From assembly GCA_002633005.1 (NCBI GenBank), contig NMRA01000356.1:435233-469353 (forward strand): a DNA stretch of 34,121 bases. Reading direction: 5' to 3'. The stretch is from Phoronis australis (lineage: Eukaryota; Phoronida; Phoronidae). Both the position numbers and the translations under genes were made by a program. The number at the start of each line of letters is the position of its first letter. Within the stretch, counting starts at the first letter, position 1. The notes under the pieces are model-generated. The model saw only the letters and a list, made by a program, of their open reading frames with translations. It was not told the DNA's origin and made no database searches. Positions 18,295-33,200 of the stretch are shown here, in pieces.

Positions 18295-21200
18295 CTGTGA
18301 TGGGAAATATTTTTAAACCCCTAAGTGCTTTGGATAAGAATTCAACATTGTTAGCTAAACAGCAGTGAATTGTCCCTGTAATAGTTTTGTTGTGGCAAAA
18401 TAAATATGTCTTAACATTTATTCAGTAGTTGTTTAAATAATTCTTTTCCAACTTTCTTTTGTATTCAGATCTAAGTGATTTTCAGTTCATTCCTTGAAGA
18501 GAACATTAAATTGATGGCAATCACAAAACTAGTTTGATCAGGGCACATTTTCCAAAATATTTATAAAAACGATAATTGGAGTCAAAGAAATTGACAAATC
18601 CATATGCCCACACATTCTCATGTTGCTTCATTAGTGGCAATGAAATAATTTCTATTTTACATTCCCACAAAAAGCCTGAAAGGACCCAAAAAGATTGAAT
18701 AAAAAGTTAAAAACAACAAAACTTGAGTTTGCAGTTTTTGTAAAACGCTACAAATATGCTCGGCTCTAATGCAGTTGAAAATGATAGCAGTTTTGTGCAT
18801 TAAATACTGCTTACATACGTATAGTTTAGCCCAGCAGTTACACCATGTTAAGAACTTTAGCCCAGCAGTTACACCATGTTAAGAGGTTTTCAGTAACTAA
18901 TTAAACACAATTTAAATGAGTATGTGTTGTAGCTTTTTAATTTAGTAATTAATATATCATCTTGAGGAATCTTCTGACCTTAAAGTATTTGTGAAATGTT
19001 CTTTCTGTAAATAGCCAAAGTAAGAGGACGAGAATAATGCATGTGATTACAGTTCTCTACAAGTATTTTACCTGAACCAAGAAGACACAGGGCTGCACCA
19101 CACTTAACCATCATCAGTTCCTTATCATGAACATGACTGTCGGGTACACAGAAGTGATAGGGGGGCCACCAATCAGAACGCTGTTTCCAACATTCCCACA
19201 ATGCCTTGCTCTTCCTGTAATTGTTGAGGGACATACAATCATATCAAAAGGTTGATGACAAAAAAAAGAATACATTGCCTAACTGTTACGTCAACATGGA
19301 TAGCAAATAACAGCAAAAATGCAGGTTTCATGAGATATCACCATTTCAGTAGGTAACTATACGCTCATTTAGGCACATGCACCTATATTCCAAATTATTT
19401 CTTTTGGCAAAAACCATTTTGCTGAGCGCAGGCAGGTATCCCTTGTACACCGTTTCTGCCGGTTTGAAACTGAAACATTTTTGGGTATCTTTTGTCTGTC
19501 CTTAGTAATGTGTTCTCACTGTCAGGTTGCTAAGTTAATCTGAATTTCAAATTGAAAACTAATCATTCTCACAAGACGTTTTGAAAAACTATATTTTGGT
19601 TTCAATCAAGAATTTGTCATACTGGCGCACGAGTCCAAATTTTTATGTATGTGCAACTTGACATAAAGGGGCGGGCTCACACAAAGATGCATGGGACCAA
19701 GTAAATGTGTGTGTGTATGGTATACTCACCAAATCTCACTGGCGTTGGGTTTTACTTAAAAGTTGTTGTTTGTTAATTGAAATAACAACAATAACAATAC
19801 CACAAGAAATGGAAATAAAACATAATAGTTATTATAACAATAACGATAACAACATGATACAAGCAATCCTTCAAGTCACCTGTTGCTTTCTTGCAAGTCA
19901 TGTAGAAATATCTGCCAAACGTCTAAATTGTTTTTATGGCACGGATAGTCCAGCAGGTTGAATATGACATCCCATGCTGCACCCATTTCTTTTTCTACAA
20001 AATCAAACATTACGCTACACAATTTAAATAACTCGTGCTTGAACATGTCATTCCAATACTTGTGAATAACCATAACTTTAATTTTTTGTTATATGTTTTT
20101 TGAGAATGACAGCATTATTGCAGTCCAAGGCAGGTCACTGTATTTTGGTGGGGAAATCATGAAGGTAGAACTTAAAATGATTCTACTTAAAAACTCACCA
20201 AATGTGTACACACCAATACAAAGACAATCGAATCCTACACAGTACAGGAAATGGCATCGGTAGATCAGAATTTGGGTTTTTTGTTATGAAGTTCAAGAAA
20301 CTTATAATGCATTTAACTTTCTAGAATTAAGCATCACAAGGTTTTAACACTTACTGTGTTTTAATAAATTATGTAGATCCATCATAAGTGCATCACTAGG
20401 AGATAACTTTTGCAAATTCTGAAAGGCAAATGTTAAAACAAATCAGATGATGGAAGTTATTTCATCCAGATGAAGTAATTTCTGGAAAGTCATCCCATAG
20501 TTGTTCAGGGTTATTGACAAATAAAAGGGCGACACAGTTTTCGCGGAATTAGACGGTTGCCATTTCCCCTTAGTTGGAGTCAGACGGCTGCAGTGTCCGA
20601 TAAAATTTTATGGATAAAATTTTAAGTGAGTTTCTACCAAGTACTTTTATTTTCAAAATTTTCTCAAAAAATTGATTGAAAGTTCATACCGTAGCTTAAA
20701 AAAATATTTTACAAAAATTTAGATACATTGTCTCAACCTGTAGACAAAATAAATGATCACGATTGACTGTTCATAGATTATTCATTGCCAATGCGATAAT
20801 GAAAACACTTCAACTAATGCATATCAGGTGCATCTATACTGAACTATAAGCAATATCTTATTGTTTATAATTCACTTGTAAATACAAAGGAGAATAAACT
20901 TACCTTAAGAACAGATATCTTTTCCTCTTGATCAGCACCAGTTGCAAGCATGTGATTGTACAAGAACACATGACTGTTTGGGCTGTCTGGATTGGTTGAA
21001 TAGTACGTCTGCAGCACATCTCCAACTTCATCCACATTTGAATAATACTCAAGTAACTGGGGAAGGGAAACAGGTATTAATAGTAACTAGATATGATATC
21101 ACTAAATGTGTTATATTAAAATAGAACCTTGGACAGAATTTATGAATCATTTATAACATACCTTAACATGTTTTGTAATAAACACGTCCCAGGCACCTTT

Positions 21201-24200
21201 CACTCCTTTCAGTTTACTAAAACAGGTACACGCCTTTTCCGCACTAGTTCTCATAACCTGTTCATAGTCAGCTCTAGAGCTGTAGTTGAGCTGCTGGTGA
21301 GAGTCTGTACGAAACAAAGAATAACTAGTAAGAAAACAGGTCGAGAAACATTACAGGAGATCAAGATTAGCAAGTCACATTCAATGTAGAATACAAAAAC
21401 ATTCGGAAATTCAAATACTCAACACAGTGCTAAGTAGGTCATGCTGACAACACAGATCGGGGACTCCACTTGGTCCTTAGTTTTAAATCAGACATTCAAA
21501 GTTACGTCTAAAGATGGATCAACTCCCTAACACAAACCAAAACAAACATTTTCAAAGATAGCATAACAAGTGGCATTGAGGCAACAATATCTCTGTACAG
21601 AACATGCAAGGGGTTTTGTATTGACAGTTCATTCACATAGAAAACATACACTGTTAGAGCATTATGACCTCCTTAAAATGAGTTAACAAGTGGTTCATAA
21701 CGTTCAATTATTTATTTCCACGCTTATACAGATCGCCGATAAGTTCCCTGAACGGTACACATTAGTATTCAACCAAAACCTACCAAAATCTGAGGATTGA
21801 AAGTTCAAACGTACTTAGCTATCTCTCACCAAGCTAATGACACAAATTCACATTATTCAATATTTTTCTCCAAGCTTCGAACTCCTTGATCCCTCACTAC
21901 GTAATTACTATTAGACCAGCAAAATTCTAATTACAGAATGACTTGGTCTTGTCCCCTTCATTGTCAATCATGTGGGAAGGCCACCCAGCCAACATGACAA
22001 GTCGGGAAAGTCTGGGTCATTTTGTCTGAATACATTTGGCCTGTACTGTACGGCCATGAACAAAAGTTAAAATATAGAGCTGCATGCAGACCAGAGATTT
22101 TCCACACAATAAACAGTAGTGTCTAGAACTTCATGTTTGTGGTAGAAAAATTAACTTATATCCAAATTAGACAATGATGTGTCTTCTTACAAAGTCATAT
22201 TATAATAAAACTCAGTGTTAACACCAAATGGGATAAAGACGTCACTTGGGAGTGTAATAATAGCCACAGTACCCTTCCAAAATTTTAAAACAAGGCTCAC
22301 GTACGTCACCCACAGAGAAAAGAAAAGAAAAATTTCAGAACTCTTAATGAGAGCAAGAGGGTGCGCCACTGAACATGTCCTTCATAAGCCAACTGACCAT
22401 ATTCCAAGTGAGTGGTAAGCTTGTTCATTTCCTGTTTTTCTTCCAACCACTGCATGTACCAGATGAGGCCTTCATACGCAGCCATTAGGTGGTCAGTCAT
22501 AACTGACCTCTCAGTGGGATGCTTCCTACTCTTTGGAAGAGGCTGGAAAACAAAATGTTTAAAGTTGCTCAATCGTATAAAGACAGCTGTTACAACAATG
22601 TTTCCACTTCGGATCATGGGTGTTCAAGCTAGCAAAGGTCATTTCTGCCAACAGTCAGGCGACAGCATGTCACTACCATGAAAATCATTCATACACTGGC
22701 GTCAGAAAACAGCAATCAGTGCAGCATCAGGAAAAATATTTTTTTTCCATTACTCAATGTTTTTCAATAACAGCCAGCAATCTCCAGATGATCAGCAGAT
22801 AGGTGGCTAATTTCAGTCAGTTGGCAGACACCAATGGCCATCGCCCGATAATCAGCTTACGACCAATAAATACATCGACGTAGGAATTGTAGCAACTTCA
22901 CATCTTTCACTACTTCTGATAAGACAAAAAATTGTCCACTCAAAAATAGCTCAGATGGTCTCATACACGTTGCATCAGACATGCGCAGGCAACTGAGCTG
23001 GGCACATTACACCAAACACCTAAAACCCTAAAGTTTTCCATTTATTAACAAACACAATACACAAATTAAGACTTGACTGAGGAGCTAGAGACCTGACTCA
23101 AGGGCCAAGCAGTAGGTTCCAATCGGATTTGAACTCATGATCTTGAGAACAGGAGGTGGGCACTTAACCCACTAGGCCACACTGTCTCCACATGAAACTC
23201 ACCTGGTAGGTTTGGCTAAACATCGCCCGAAATATAACCCAAGACATAATGCGAAACCAGTGCTAATCCACTGCGTCACGACAACATACAGCAAAAAATC
23301 GTGAACACACCCAAATGGTATCACCAAATCACCAGCTGATGACTAAAGACACCTCCTCATGATCTGCTGACGCACAATCGTTGCAAATAAAAATAGAGTC
23401 ATGCGAGAAAAATAGGTGTGTAGCCGAAAAATTTTAGCATTGCCGCATGGTGCAATGATTGGCGATTGATAAAGCCGATGCCTTGTCACTATCAGGCATT
23501 TGAATGGGAATAGTTAAGTGTTTGCTAAATTTTAGCTGGAAATCCTTTAAAATAAATTATTATAGAGGATCCAAGTAAGGGACCTACTGCCTTAATAGTG
23601 TGCTGAGCCTCCTGTAGACGACCCTGTGACATGAGTAGGAATACCAACTGTAGGACAACTTCATTAGGTTGTAATTCACTTAACAGCTTGAACTGGCTAA
23701 ATAAAAGAGACAAAATTAATCTAGTGAAAACATAGGTTCCAAACAGTTATAGCATCAATTGGGATCAAAATTCCTTAACTAAGAACACTGAAAATGCAGG
23801 GCACCTTTGAAAAAAAAGGAATTTGGTTACTATAAAAACGAAAACCTCACAAATTGTTAAATTGAAATTTGTTAAGAAAAAATCCCTTACTCTTCCAAAG
23901 AATTTTGAAAATATGAAATCTACATCCTTTTTTAGAAGACACTGTCCTAATATGAGGAATTTTAACTATCAGTTTATAACATTCACTGAGATTGTAATTT
24001 CTGACACACAGTAAAACAAAATTAATCACACCTCATACTTTATTAACATAAAACACTCTTGGAAGGAACTATAGACACCAGCGAAGACTGCTTGAAAACA
24101 TATGTAACTACAAAATGTCCACACTAAATGGTTACAACATGATATCTAGCGGAACTACGACCTTTAAAAGTTTCAAGTGGGAAACTGAGCAATACAATGT

Positions 24201-27200
24201 CATACAAATTGCTTACATGCAAACATATGTTTCACTAACACACCTGACAAGTTTCTCAAAATGATGAAAATTCTGACGGGCCACAGGATCATTCTGGAAG
24301 ACTAGACAGCTTGCCTAAAAGACGAAAGAAAACAAACAATATTGTCAAGGACTAGCAGATTTAGTATTTATTAATGATTCTTCTGTCACCTACAGAATTG
24401 GAATTGTGATAGATGCTTCTGAAGTTCACAGTAAAAGAATCCCGTCAACAATACAAAATTGATGAATCTCTTCCTACTCTTCTAGCTCTCACTATGCAAT
24501 CAGAAAAATGTCATCCCCAAACACATTTGTTTATTTTCTGTTGTTAACGGTAACCATGTTTTGCTTGAAGGTTGTGCCCTTTCTAGTCCTGTGGGGATCT
24601 TAGGCGCATGGTTTTCCCAACCCAAAATTAATTGAACTTTGCACCTAGCTGATGAAAGCAATAATTATTAATCAAGCGTCAAAAATTTGCTTTCTACTTC
24701 AAGCCTTTTGTATTTTCACCCAGGACATTATTAACATACTATGGCACATCATCTAACTCTTATTAAAAATGAAAAGTGGAAAAATAAAAGTTTTTACCAT
24801 ACTGAGAGTTTGAGCAGTGCGACTGCGAGCGTCTACAGTGTGGTTCTATGGGTAACAAACTGGACACAAACCTTCCACAGGGCTTCCATAGCAGGCTGTG
24901 TGTTTCTTCGTTGCTCTTCTCTAGTCAGAGCAACGAGTACCTTAGTCACCTCTGACCACCTGTGAGTCACAAGGGTTTCCCTCAGCAACAGCAGTATCTG
25001 TGGAATGACACTGGTTTGATTCCTTGTGGAAAACAGAGTCTCAAGGGGATCGCCTGAAAAGAAATAAAGTGACTCATCACGCATAAGAGAAGATCATCTC
25101 AACAGTAAATGAATTAATGTAAAAGCCCAAATATCGAGAATAACATGTTTTTGAATAAAAGAAACAAGTACATTCTTGCTTGGATTGGTCACATGTCTTC
25201 CCCATTGTGAGCAGAAGCTATGCTAATGATATCTCAAACCTTATTCATTTGTCATTTTTTAAATATTTCAAATATGTCTAGCAATATACCCTATCTTCAT
25301 TCTCAGGGAACTTCAAATACGAAATATGTATAGAGGAGCAAAAAAAAAAAACATTTAGCAGAACCACCTTGGAACCGCAAAACCACATGGAAATTTGTTT
25401 ACTACTTATACGAAGTCAAAGGTTACAGGGCTGTCACTCAAATCAAATCTCCTGGTGCCAGGCATAGAATAGTTTCGTATATACCCTCAATCCTTTCATT
25501 CACCATATCACCATAATATTGAGTCAACGACTTAGCGCGGAAAACGAAGACAAAACATAGTTTTTATCCTGGGGGAGTTGTGCGTCTGTGTGCACACGAC
25601 CATTGAGAATGAATGCACCAAGTCCCAGTCGCTGAACTGTCTCTGTGGCTAACACATCAAGTTGTTCAAAAGATAAATCCAACCCTGAAATTCATTAATT
25701 TGATCGGTAATTTAACATTTCGCTGTTTCGATTTCATGATCACGGTGCACTTTAATCACCGACTTTATTTCTATTGCCCATTTAGTACTTGATTTCTTGA
25801 TATCTTTCTCTCCAGTGCGCAGTGTGTATTCAATGAACTGTTGGCCTACTTACTGTTGACTCCGCCTTTTAACCTAAATAACACGAGGTACAGGAAACCC
25901 ATGTACAAAATTAAAACATTTTAGTGATAATTAAATTAATTACCCACAGCAAATTCAGTGTTAATGTAGAAATAGTGAACATGGTTAAGGCATGTTTAGA
26001 TGATATTGACTAGAAAATAAGTTTTCATCCAATAATTAACCAAACACCTTGAGATTTTTACATCTGATAACTTAATCCTTTTTTCTCAGCTTCGGCAAAT
26101 TGACTTAATTTGAACTTTTAAAAGAACATGAGCTCTTGATAGCAGCATGGTGGAACTTTCCAAACTTAAAATTTATTTATTTCAAAAACGTCCTTTGAAT
26201 TTTTGACACAGACAAATACAACTGCTATTTTTGCAAGTTAATTTGTCATAGAAACCAAACTAAAAGACTTATTGAAAATTCCTAAAAGCATTTTTGAGGT
26301 AACTGGTAAAGTTAAAAAGGCTTCATTAAAATCGACCAAGAGGTTACCTTGAGATGAATGTACCTTTCTTAAAAATGAAATTCTGGCTAGGAAAAGGTGT
26401 TAACAAAATAATAGTAATAATAATAATGGCACATAAACATAAAACATATACAATCCGTTATCATTTTTCTTTCAGGAAATATTTACTTTTACTAGTTGAC
26501 AAGCCTGGTTTTTTGATATCCAAGTTAGGATGGTGGCCACTATATAGGGAACTACTGAGTACATTGAAATATCTAGTGTTTTGTACAGTAATTAATCTAT
26601 TTCATAACTGCTACGATGAAGACAACAAATATCAATTGCTATCAATCATGCTTTTCAAAAATGTCAATGCTGCCACTTTGGATACGAATTCTACTTCTTT
26701 TGTTGAAAGAGACAATTTCAATAAAACATTTGCAATCTTTCTCTAATCGTGTGAAGAGCTTCTCCTCATTGTCAGTTATACTATGGAATAGTTAACAGTG
26801 TATCCAAGGAAGTCAACAAACTTTATGAGTGGCAAGATAACTATAGTGCTGGCACCACACTATTTGAACTGATCTGATGTTAGGAAGACGGCAATGGTTA
26901 AGTAATTTATGAATGGGCTCAATTAAGACTTGACATCATGGATAGAACGCGCGCTATGTGTTACACTTCATTTCTCCAGAGGGTCCTTTCTGATTCTGAG
27001 ACTCCATGGTGGCTACAGTTTCATTGAATCATTGGAATCGCATTGAAAAAACATGTACTGGTAGTAGTGCTAAGCAGTCTTTTCCGCCAGATTTGTTTTG
27101 CGATTGTGGAACTTAACAACAGTAACTATGGTGGGTGTGTCACTACTAGTGTTTGTCATAAATACCCACTAGTGAAACANGAGAGTTTGAGCAGTGCAAC

Positions 27201-30200
27201 TGCAAGCGTCTACAGTGTGGCTTTATGGGTAACAAACTGGACACAAACCTTCCACATGGCTTCCATAGCAGGCTGCGTGTTTCTTCGTTGCTCTTCTCTA
27301 GTCAGAGCAACGAGTACCTTAGTCACCTCTAACCACCTGTGAGTCACAAGGGTTTCCCTTAGCAACAGCAGTATCTGTGGAATGACACTGGTTTGATTCC
27401 TAGTGGAGAACAGAGTCTCAAGGGGATCGCCTGAAAAGAAATAAAGAGACTCATCACGCATAAGAGAAGATCATCTCAACAGTAAATGAATTAGTGTAAA
27501 AGCCCAAATATCGAGAATAACATGTTTTTGAAGAAAAGAAACAAGTACATTCTTACTTCGATTGGTCACATGTCTTCCCCATTGTGAGCAGAAGCTAGTA
27601 TGCTAAAGATATCTCAAACCTTATTCATAAAATTTGTCATTTTTAAAATATTTCAAATATGTCTAGCAAAATACCCTATCTTCATTCTCAGGGAACTTCA
27701 AATACGAAATATGTACCGAGGAGCGAAAAAAACATTTAGCAGAACCACATGGAAATTTGTTTACTACTTATACGAAGTCAAAGGTTACAGGGCTGTCACT
27801 CACATCGAATCTCCAGGTGCCAGGCATAGAGTAGTTTCGTATGTACCCTCAATCCTTTCATTCACCGAATCACCATAATATTGAGTCAACGACTTGTCGC
27901 AGAAAACTAAGACAAAACATAGTTTTTATCCTGGGGGATTTGTGTGCACACGACCATTGAGAATGAATGCACCAAGTCCCAGTCGCTGAACTGTCTCTTT
28001 GTCTAAGAGTTCACTAACAAATCAAGTGGTTCAAAAGATAAATCCTCCCCGAAATTCATTAATTTGATCGGTAATCTAACATTTCGCTGTTTCAATCTCA
28101 TGATCACGGTGCACTTTAATCACTGACTTGATTTCTATTGTCCATTTAGTACTTGATTTCTTTATATCTTTCTCTCCAATGCGCAGTAAGTATTCAATGA
28201 ATTATTGGCCTACTTACTGTTGACTCCGCCTTTTAACCTAGATAACACAAGGTACAGGAAACCCATGTACAAAATTAAAACATTTTAGTGATAATTAAGT
28301 TAATTACCCACTGCAAATTCAGTGTGAATGTTGAAAGAGTGAACATGGTTAAGGCATGTTTAGATGATATTGACTAGAAAACAAGTTTTCACCCAATAAT
28401 TAACCAAACACCTTGAGATTTTTACATCTGATAACTTAATCCTTTTCTCTCAGCTTCGGCAAATTGACTTAATTTGAACTTTTAAAAGAACATGAGCTCT
28501 TGATAACAGCTTGGTGGAACTTTCCAAACTTAATATTTATTTATTTCAAAAACGTTGTTTGAATTTTTGACACAGACAAATACAACTGCTATTTTTGCAA
28601 GTTAATTTGTCATAGAAACCAAACTAAAAGACTTATTGAAAATTCCTAAAAGCATTTTTGAGGTAACTGGTAAAGTTAAAAAGGCTTCATTAAAATCGAC
28701 CAAGAGGTTACCTTGAGATGAATGCACCTTTTTTAAAAATGAAATTCTGGCTTGTACAAGGTGTTAACATAATAATAGTAATAACAATAATGGCACATAA
28801 ACATAAAACACATATAATCCGTTATCTATTTTCTTTCAGGAAATATTTACTTTTACTAGATGACAAGCCTGTTTTTTTGATATCCAAGTTAGGATGGTGG
28901 CCACTACATAGGGAACTACTGAGTACATTGAAATATTTAGTGTTTTATACAGTAATTAATCTATTTCATAACTGCTAAGAGTAAGACAACAAATATCAAT
29001 TGCTATCAATCATGCTTTTCAAAAATGTCAATGCTACCACTTTGGATACAAATTCTACTTCTTTTGTTGAAAGAGACAATTTCAATAAAACGTTTGCAAT
29101 CTTTCTCTAATCGTGTGAAGAGCTTCTCCTCATTGTCAGTTATGCTATGGAATAGTTAACAGTGTATCCAATTAAGTCAGTTATGCTATGGAATAGTTAA
29201 CGGTGCATCCAATTAAGTCAGTTATGCTATGGAATAGTTAACGGTGCATCCAATTAAGTCAACAAACTTTAAGAGTGGCAAGATAACTATAGTGCTGGCA
29301 CCACACTATTTGAACTGATCTGATGTCAGTAAGACACTCAGTTGATGGCAATGGTTAAGTAATTTATGAATGGGCTCAATTAAGACTTGACATCATGGAT
29401 AGAACGCGCGCTATGTGTTACACTTCATTTCTCCAGAGGGTCCTTTCTGATTCTGAGACTCCATGGTGGCTACAGTTTCATTGAATCATTGGAATCGCAT
29501 TGAAAAAACATGTACCGGTAGTAGTGCTAAGCAGTCTTTTCCGCCAGATTTGTTTTGCGATTGTGGAACTTAACAACAGTAACTATGGTGGGTGTGTCAC
29601 TAATAGTGTTTGTCAGAAATACCCACTAGTGAAACAAAAAAGTCAAGACTGAACATTTAACGTGAACATAACATTCAGTTTGTACAAACCTGCATGTCTG
29701 CTAGCACTGCACATCTCATTAAGGAATTCTGACACTCCATCACCACTACCATCACCATCAGTGCAGTCATCTTTTGAATTCAACAAGTACTTGAGGATTT
29801 CAATCTAGGATAACAGTAGAGAGATTCTAAGGGATCATGATTATTGAATCAGCAAATTCTTTAGTTATTTCAAACAAATACAACAGCTTCTTGACACACC
29901 TATCATTAAACTAACCTGATTGCTAACACATGTATGCACAGGCAGCCAAGTTTTGCCTCTACCAGCTTTCCATGACATCATAGAGCAAGAGGATTGTTAA
30001 CTCCTCAGACCTAAGCTCAATCCATCCCATAGTGAATTCCCAGAATACAACAGCGTTATCTCTGATTCTGTGTTTTTTACCCACAATGCTGCACGTCCAT
30101 AGGGCACTTGGCCACAATAGTACACTACAGCAACACTAATCATTACTTTGCATTAGATTGCAGTGCAAATTTTTCCCATCAAGAGTTGCAACAGTAATAC

Positions 30201-33200
30201 TCCATTGACACTGGAATGGAGTAATAAAGCCAAGACAAACTTGTAAAGAATACGACAACAACAAAGAACATGGTGTGAAAACCATGAGGCTTCAAAAATA
30301 CCTGAGGGATATTGTGGCATTGTGGTTAACACAGCATGATTTAAGTGCCGCTGTATAATCCGGGACGGCCCTATTCATCGCTACTAATTCGTTGTAAATA
30401 GCTTCACACCTCTGCCAGTCAACTGATTGACAAACATATTTGTAAACTTAAATTAAGTTATACCAAATGTATTCTGTTAAGATAGGTAGTAACAGTTTTT
30501 GGACATACACATTTTTTGCTCGGGGTCATCCATAGAAGAAGTGAGAATTTGCTGCCAACTTGGAAACGTGTTTTGCTGTTAGATTTCAGGTTCCCATTAC
30601 ACTGCCCCCATTTGATTTTTGGATGTCTATTGGTGACACAACTATATAAAGTGCAACCAGTTAAATCAGAATCAAGGTCCGTCTTTGCAAGTCGACTGTT
30701 ATGGGCCAAAATAAAATTTTTTGGACGCTTACCAAATGCCAACTGGATCTCATATGCAAAGGGTTATTTGGTTGTGTAAAATAAAAAAAGAATTATCAAA
30801 ATTGAACCGTGTTTGAGAAATTTATACATGTTTTGTCTCTGAACTTCATACATTGTTAGCATTACGAGTGGCCATTTTAAAAATTCCAATTTCCTAGAGT
30901 CTACAGTAGAAACGAAATTTATTTTATTAAGTAAGCAATTTTTTGATTTGACTAGGAATATCGTAACTCCTCAAGTCAATTTCAGAATCACTTCGATGAA
31001 GTTGTGCTTTGTCATTGAGAAATGGTAGGGTTCATCCTAAAACAGGCACTAATTGTTACGAAATTTGTAATTTATGTGCTTCTAACCCTCATCTACTGTA
31101 ATGAAGGTTAAAAAAGTAAATACTATTAAACTGTAGGAAATTATTCATTACCTAAACAAACCAAAGTTTGGACATCAACTGTGTTCTGTTAAAAAAAGAC
31201 CAAAAAGGCAAGCAAAATATAGTGTACGTACCCCCAAGAGAAATTCAGTAACACAAATGGGGATTGCAGATGTAATTATTGTCTTTTAAATAACAGGGTG
31301 CTCATTATCATCAAGGAAAAATAAATGGCCACACAACATAATGTTACAATGAGATGCAGAAACGGTGATGTAGTGTACATAGGACAATGTTAACAAGTAC
31401 CATAAAAGCTAAAGTATTACACGGTAAGTGAGCAACATTGGTCACAGTTTCCTACCTTAAAATGTTATGTTAAAAGGGTGCTTATTACAAATAGTTTTGT
31501 TTTGCGTGAAATATTAGCATTTGTGCAATCTACATATCCCTATATTTTAACATGTGCCTATTTTCAAAGAATAGCATATAAGCACATGAATACTGTACTT
31601 TTTATTTGTTCTCTTTGAATAGGTTTGGTAAATGAACTAACTCTCATGAGATTCTAAGTATTTAATTATAAACCTGACATGTCACTGAAATGTAGTCTAC
31701 GTACCCCTGTGTAGTGTATGTACCTCTGTGTAGTGTACTTACTTTCAACCCCTGTGCTATAAAATAGTGCCAGCAAGTACTTAAACATACTGCTGTTCTC
31801 ATGAACAATGCTGGTATGTCCAAAATGCATCCAGTCTGACAAAAAACAATGGACATTATCAAATTTGTGAGCCACAGAATGCCACATAGGACTTAGCCAG
31901 TAACATCCCAGAAGACACATCATGTGACAACTGATGTTGCAAAGGCAGGTGCTCTATCTCGCAAGACAACTTGCAGCAAACCAACAGTGGCAGCACAAAA
32001 TTTGAGACCATCCGAGGCATTCATCTTTAAAGAATCATATTGCATATATTATATTGTGTTAAGATATGTAATGCATCATCATCTAGAACAGCACGGTGAT
32101 AATTTTTCTAGTTTTAGTTTGTCCTTGATTGTACTTTACCCGACCTTCAACTAGACACTTCAGAGGTTTTTGTATATTAACTAAGCTTTGTTGTTTTTAT
32201 TTCCAATCATGAAACAATTAAAGGGTCATCTTTTTACACAATCCGCGAGACAGTTTGAATGTGGACCTTCTGAATTAATTGTAAAACAAGAGTGTTTCAC
32301 AGAATCTGAAACCAGTGCCCATTCCCATGTGGTATGATATCACAACTCCTCCAGCGTGCAGTGTTAAAAATGGCCAGTTGCCGATTTGGGCAACTGAATG
32401 ACTGACTGCTCAAAAAACAAGTTTGATTAACGGGAGTATTCGTTCTGGTGAATGGGGCCAAGTATACAAGGGAGTACCTCAAGGATCCATCCTGGGACCC
32501 TTTCTCTTAAATATCTTCATCAACGACATCTTTTTTTGAGAAAAAATCTATACTGGTCAACTACGCAGATGACAACACCCTCTCTTTCTCCGACATAAAC
32601 CCACTTTCCATAACCAAAAATCTAAGACAAGACAGCGAATCACTCATCAACTGGTTAGCTGCCAATGAGACGCAAAAAAATCTTGACAGATTCCAAGCAA
32701 TATGCATAGGTACAGAATGAACACATTCTGTAAATCTCTCTCCATTGGAAACTGCAAAATACCTAGTCAAACAAAAGTTACACTCCTGACAGCCATCAAT
32801 AGCAATCTAACCTTTGACTCCCATTTCTCGGACATTTGCAAAAAAGCCTCACTACAAATAAACGCTCTAAATATAATTGGACCATACGATAAATGGCAGA
32901 CTTGCCACTTTTCAGTCAACAGGGAATTTCGAAATTTGCATTACCGGTATTCCCTCACTTGCTAAATACACCATTTCATCGTTTTTATTTTATGTTGTTA
33001 ACCTGTATGCAATGTATTTGTTATCTTGTTTTAGAGCAACAGTGGTCCAAGTTTTTCAATGACAGATCTTTACACATGCCAACAAATTTGTCTTGAAATT
33101 TTCAAGGGTTCGTTTGTTGAAAAAAATCCCATTTTTGAGGGTCTAAATTTTAAATAACTCCAGAACCGTCCAACGGATTTCAAAAATTTAAAAAGTATTG

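Larger units (their letters stand above)
27181..29636. repeat. Tandem block, copy B (2.46 kb)
   Basis: It is the second copy of the block. Most of its ~80-bp extra length comes from two additional 41-bp units at 29135-29257, plus small indels. Confidence 0.95.

Noticed and set aside
18560-18690. Alternative minus-strand last exon of TAF1A (GFLWECKIEIISLPLMKQ...)
   Set aside because: It is open and phase-compatible but lacks the aromatic/basic C-terminal pattern; the exon at 18245-18294 fits the family better.
23440-23515. Second possible tRNA-like segment (gccgcatggtgcaatgattg...)
   Set aside because: The A box is plausible, but the B-box region is degenerate and there is no clear tail, so it is too weak to call a SINE.
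26354-26746. 130-codon plus-strand open frame in block A (MNVPFLKMKFW...)
   Set aside because: It lies in a TAF1A intron, and its copy in block B stops after 86 codons. It has no family resemblance and behaves like intronic chance sequence.
27600-27878. 92-codon plus-strand open frame in block B
   Set aside because: The matching stretch of block A is disrupted by indels and a poly-A tract, so the frame is not conserved between copies.
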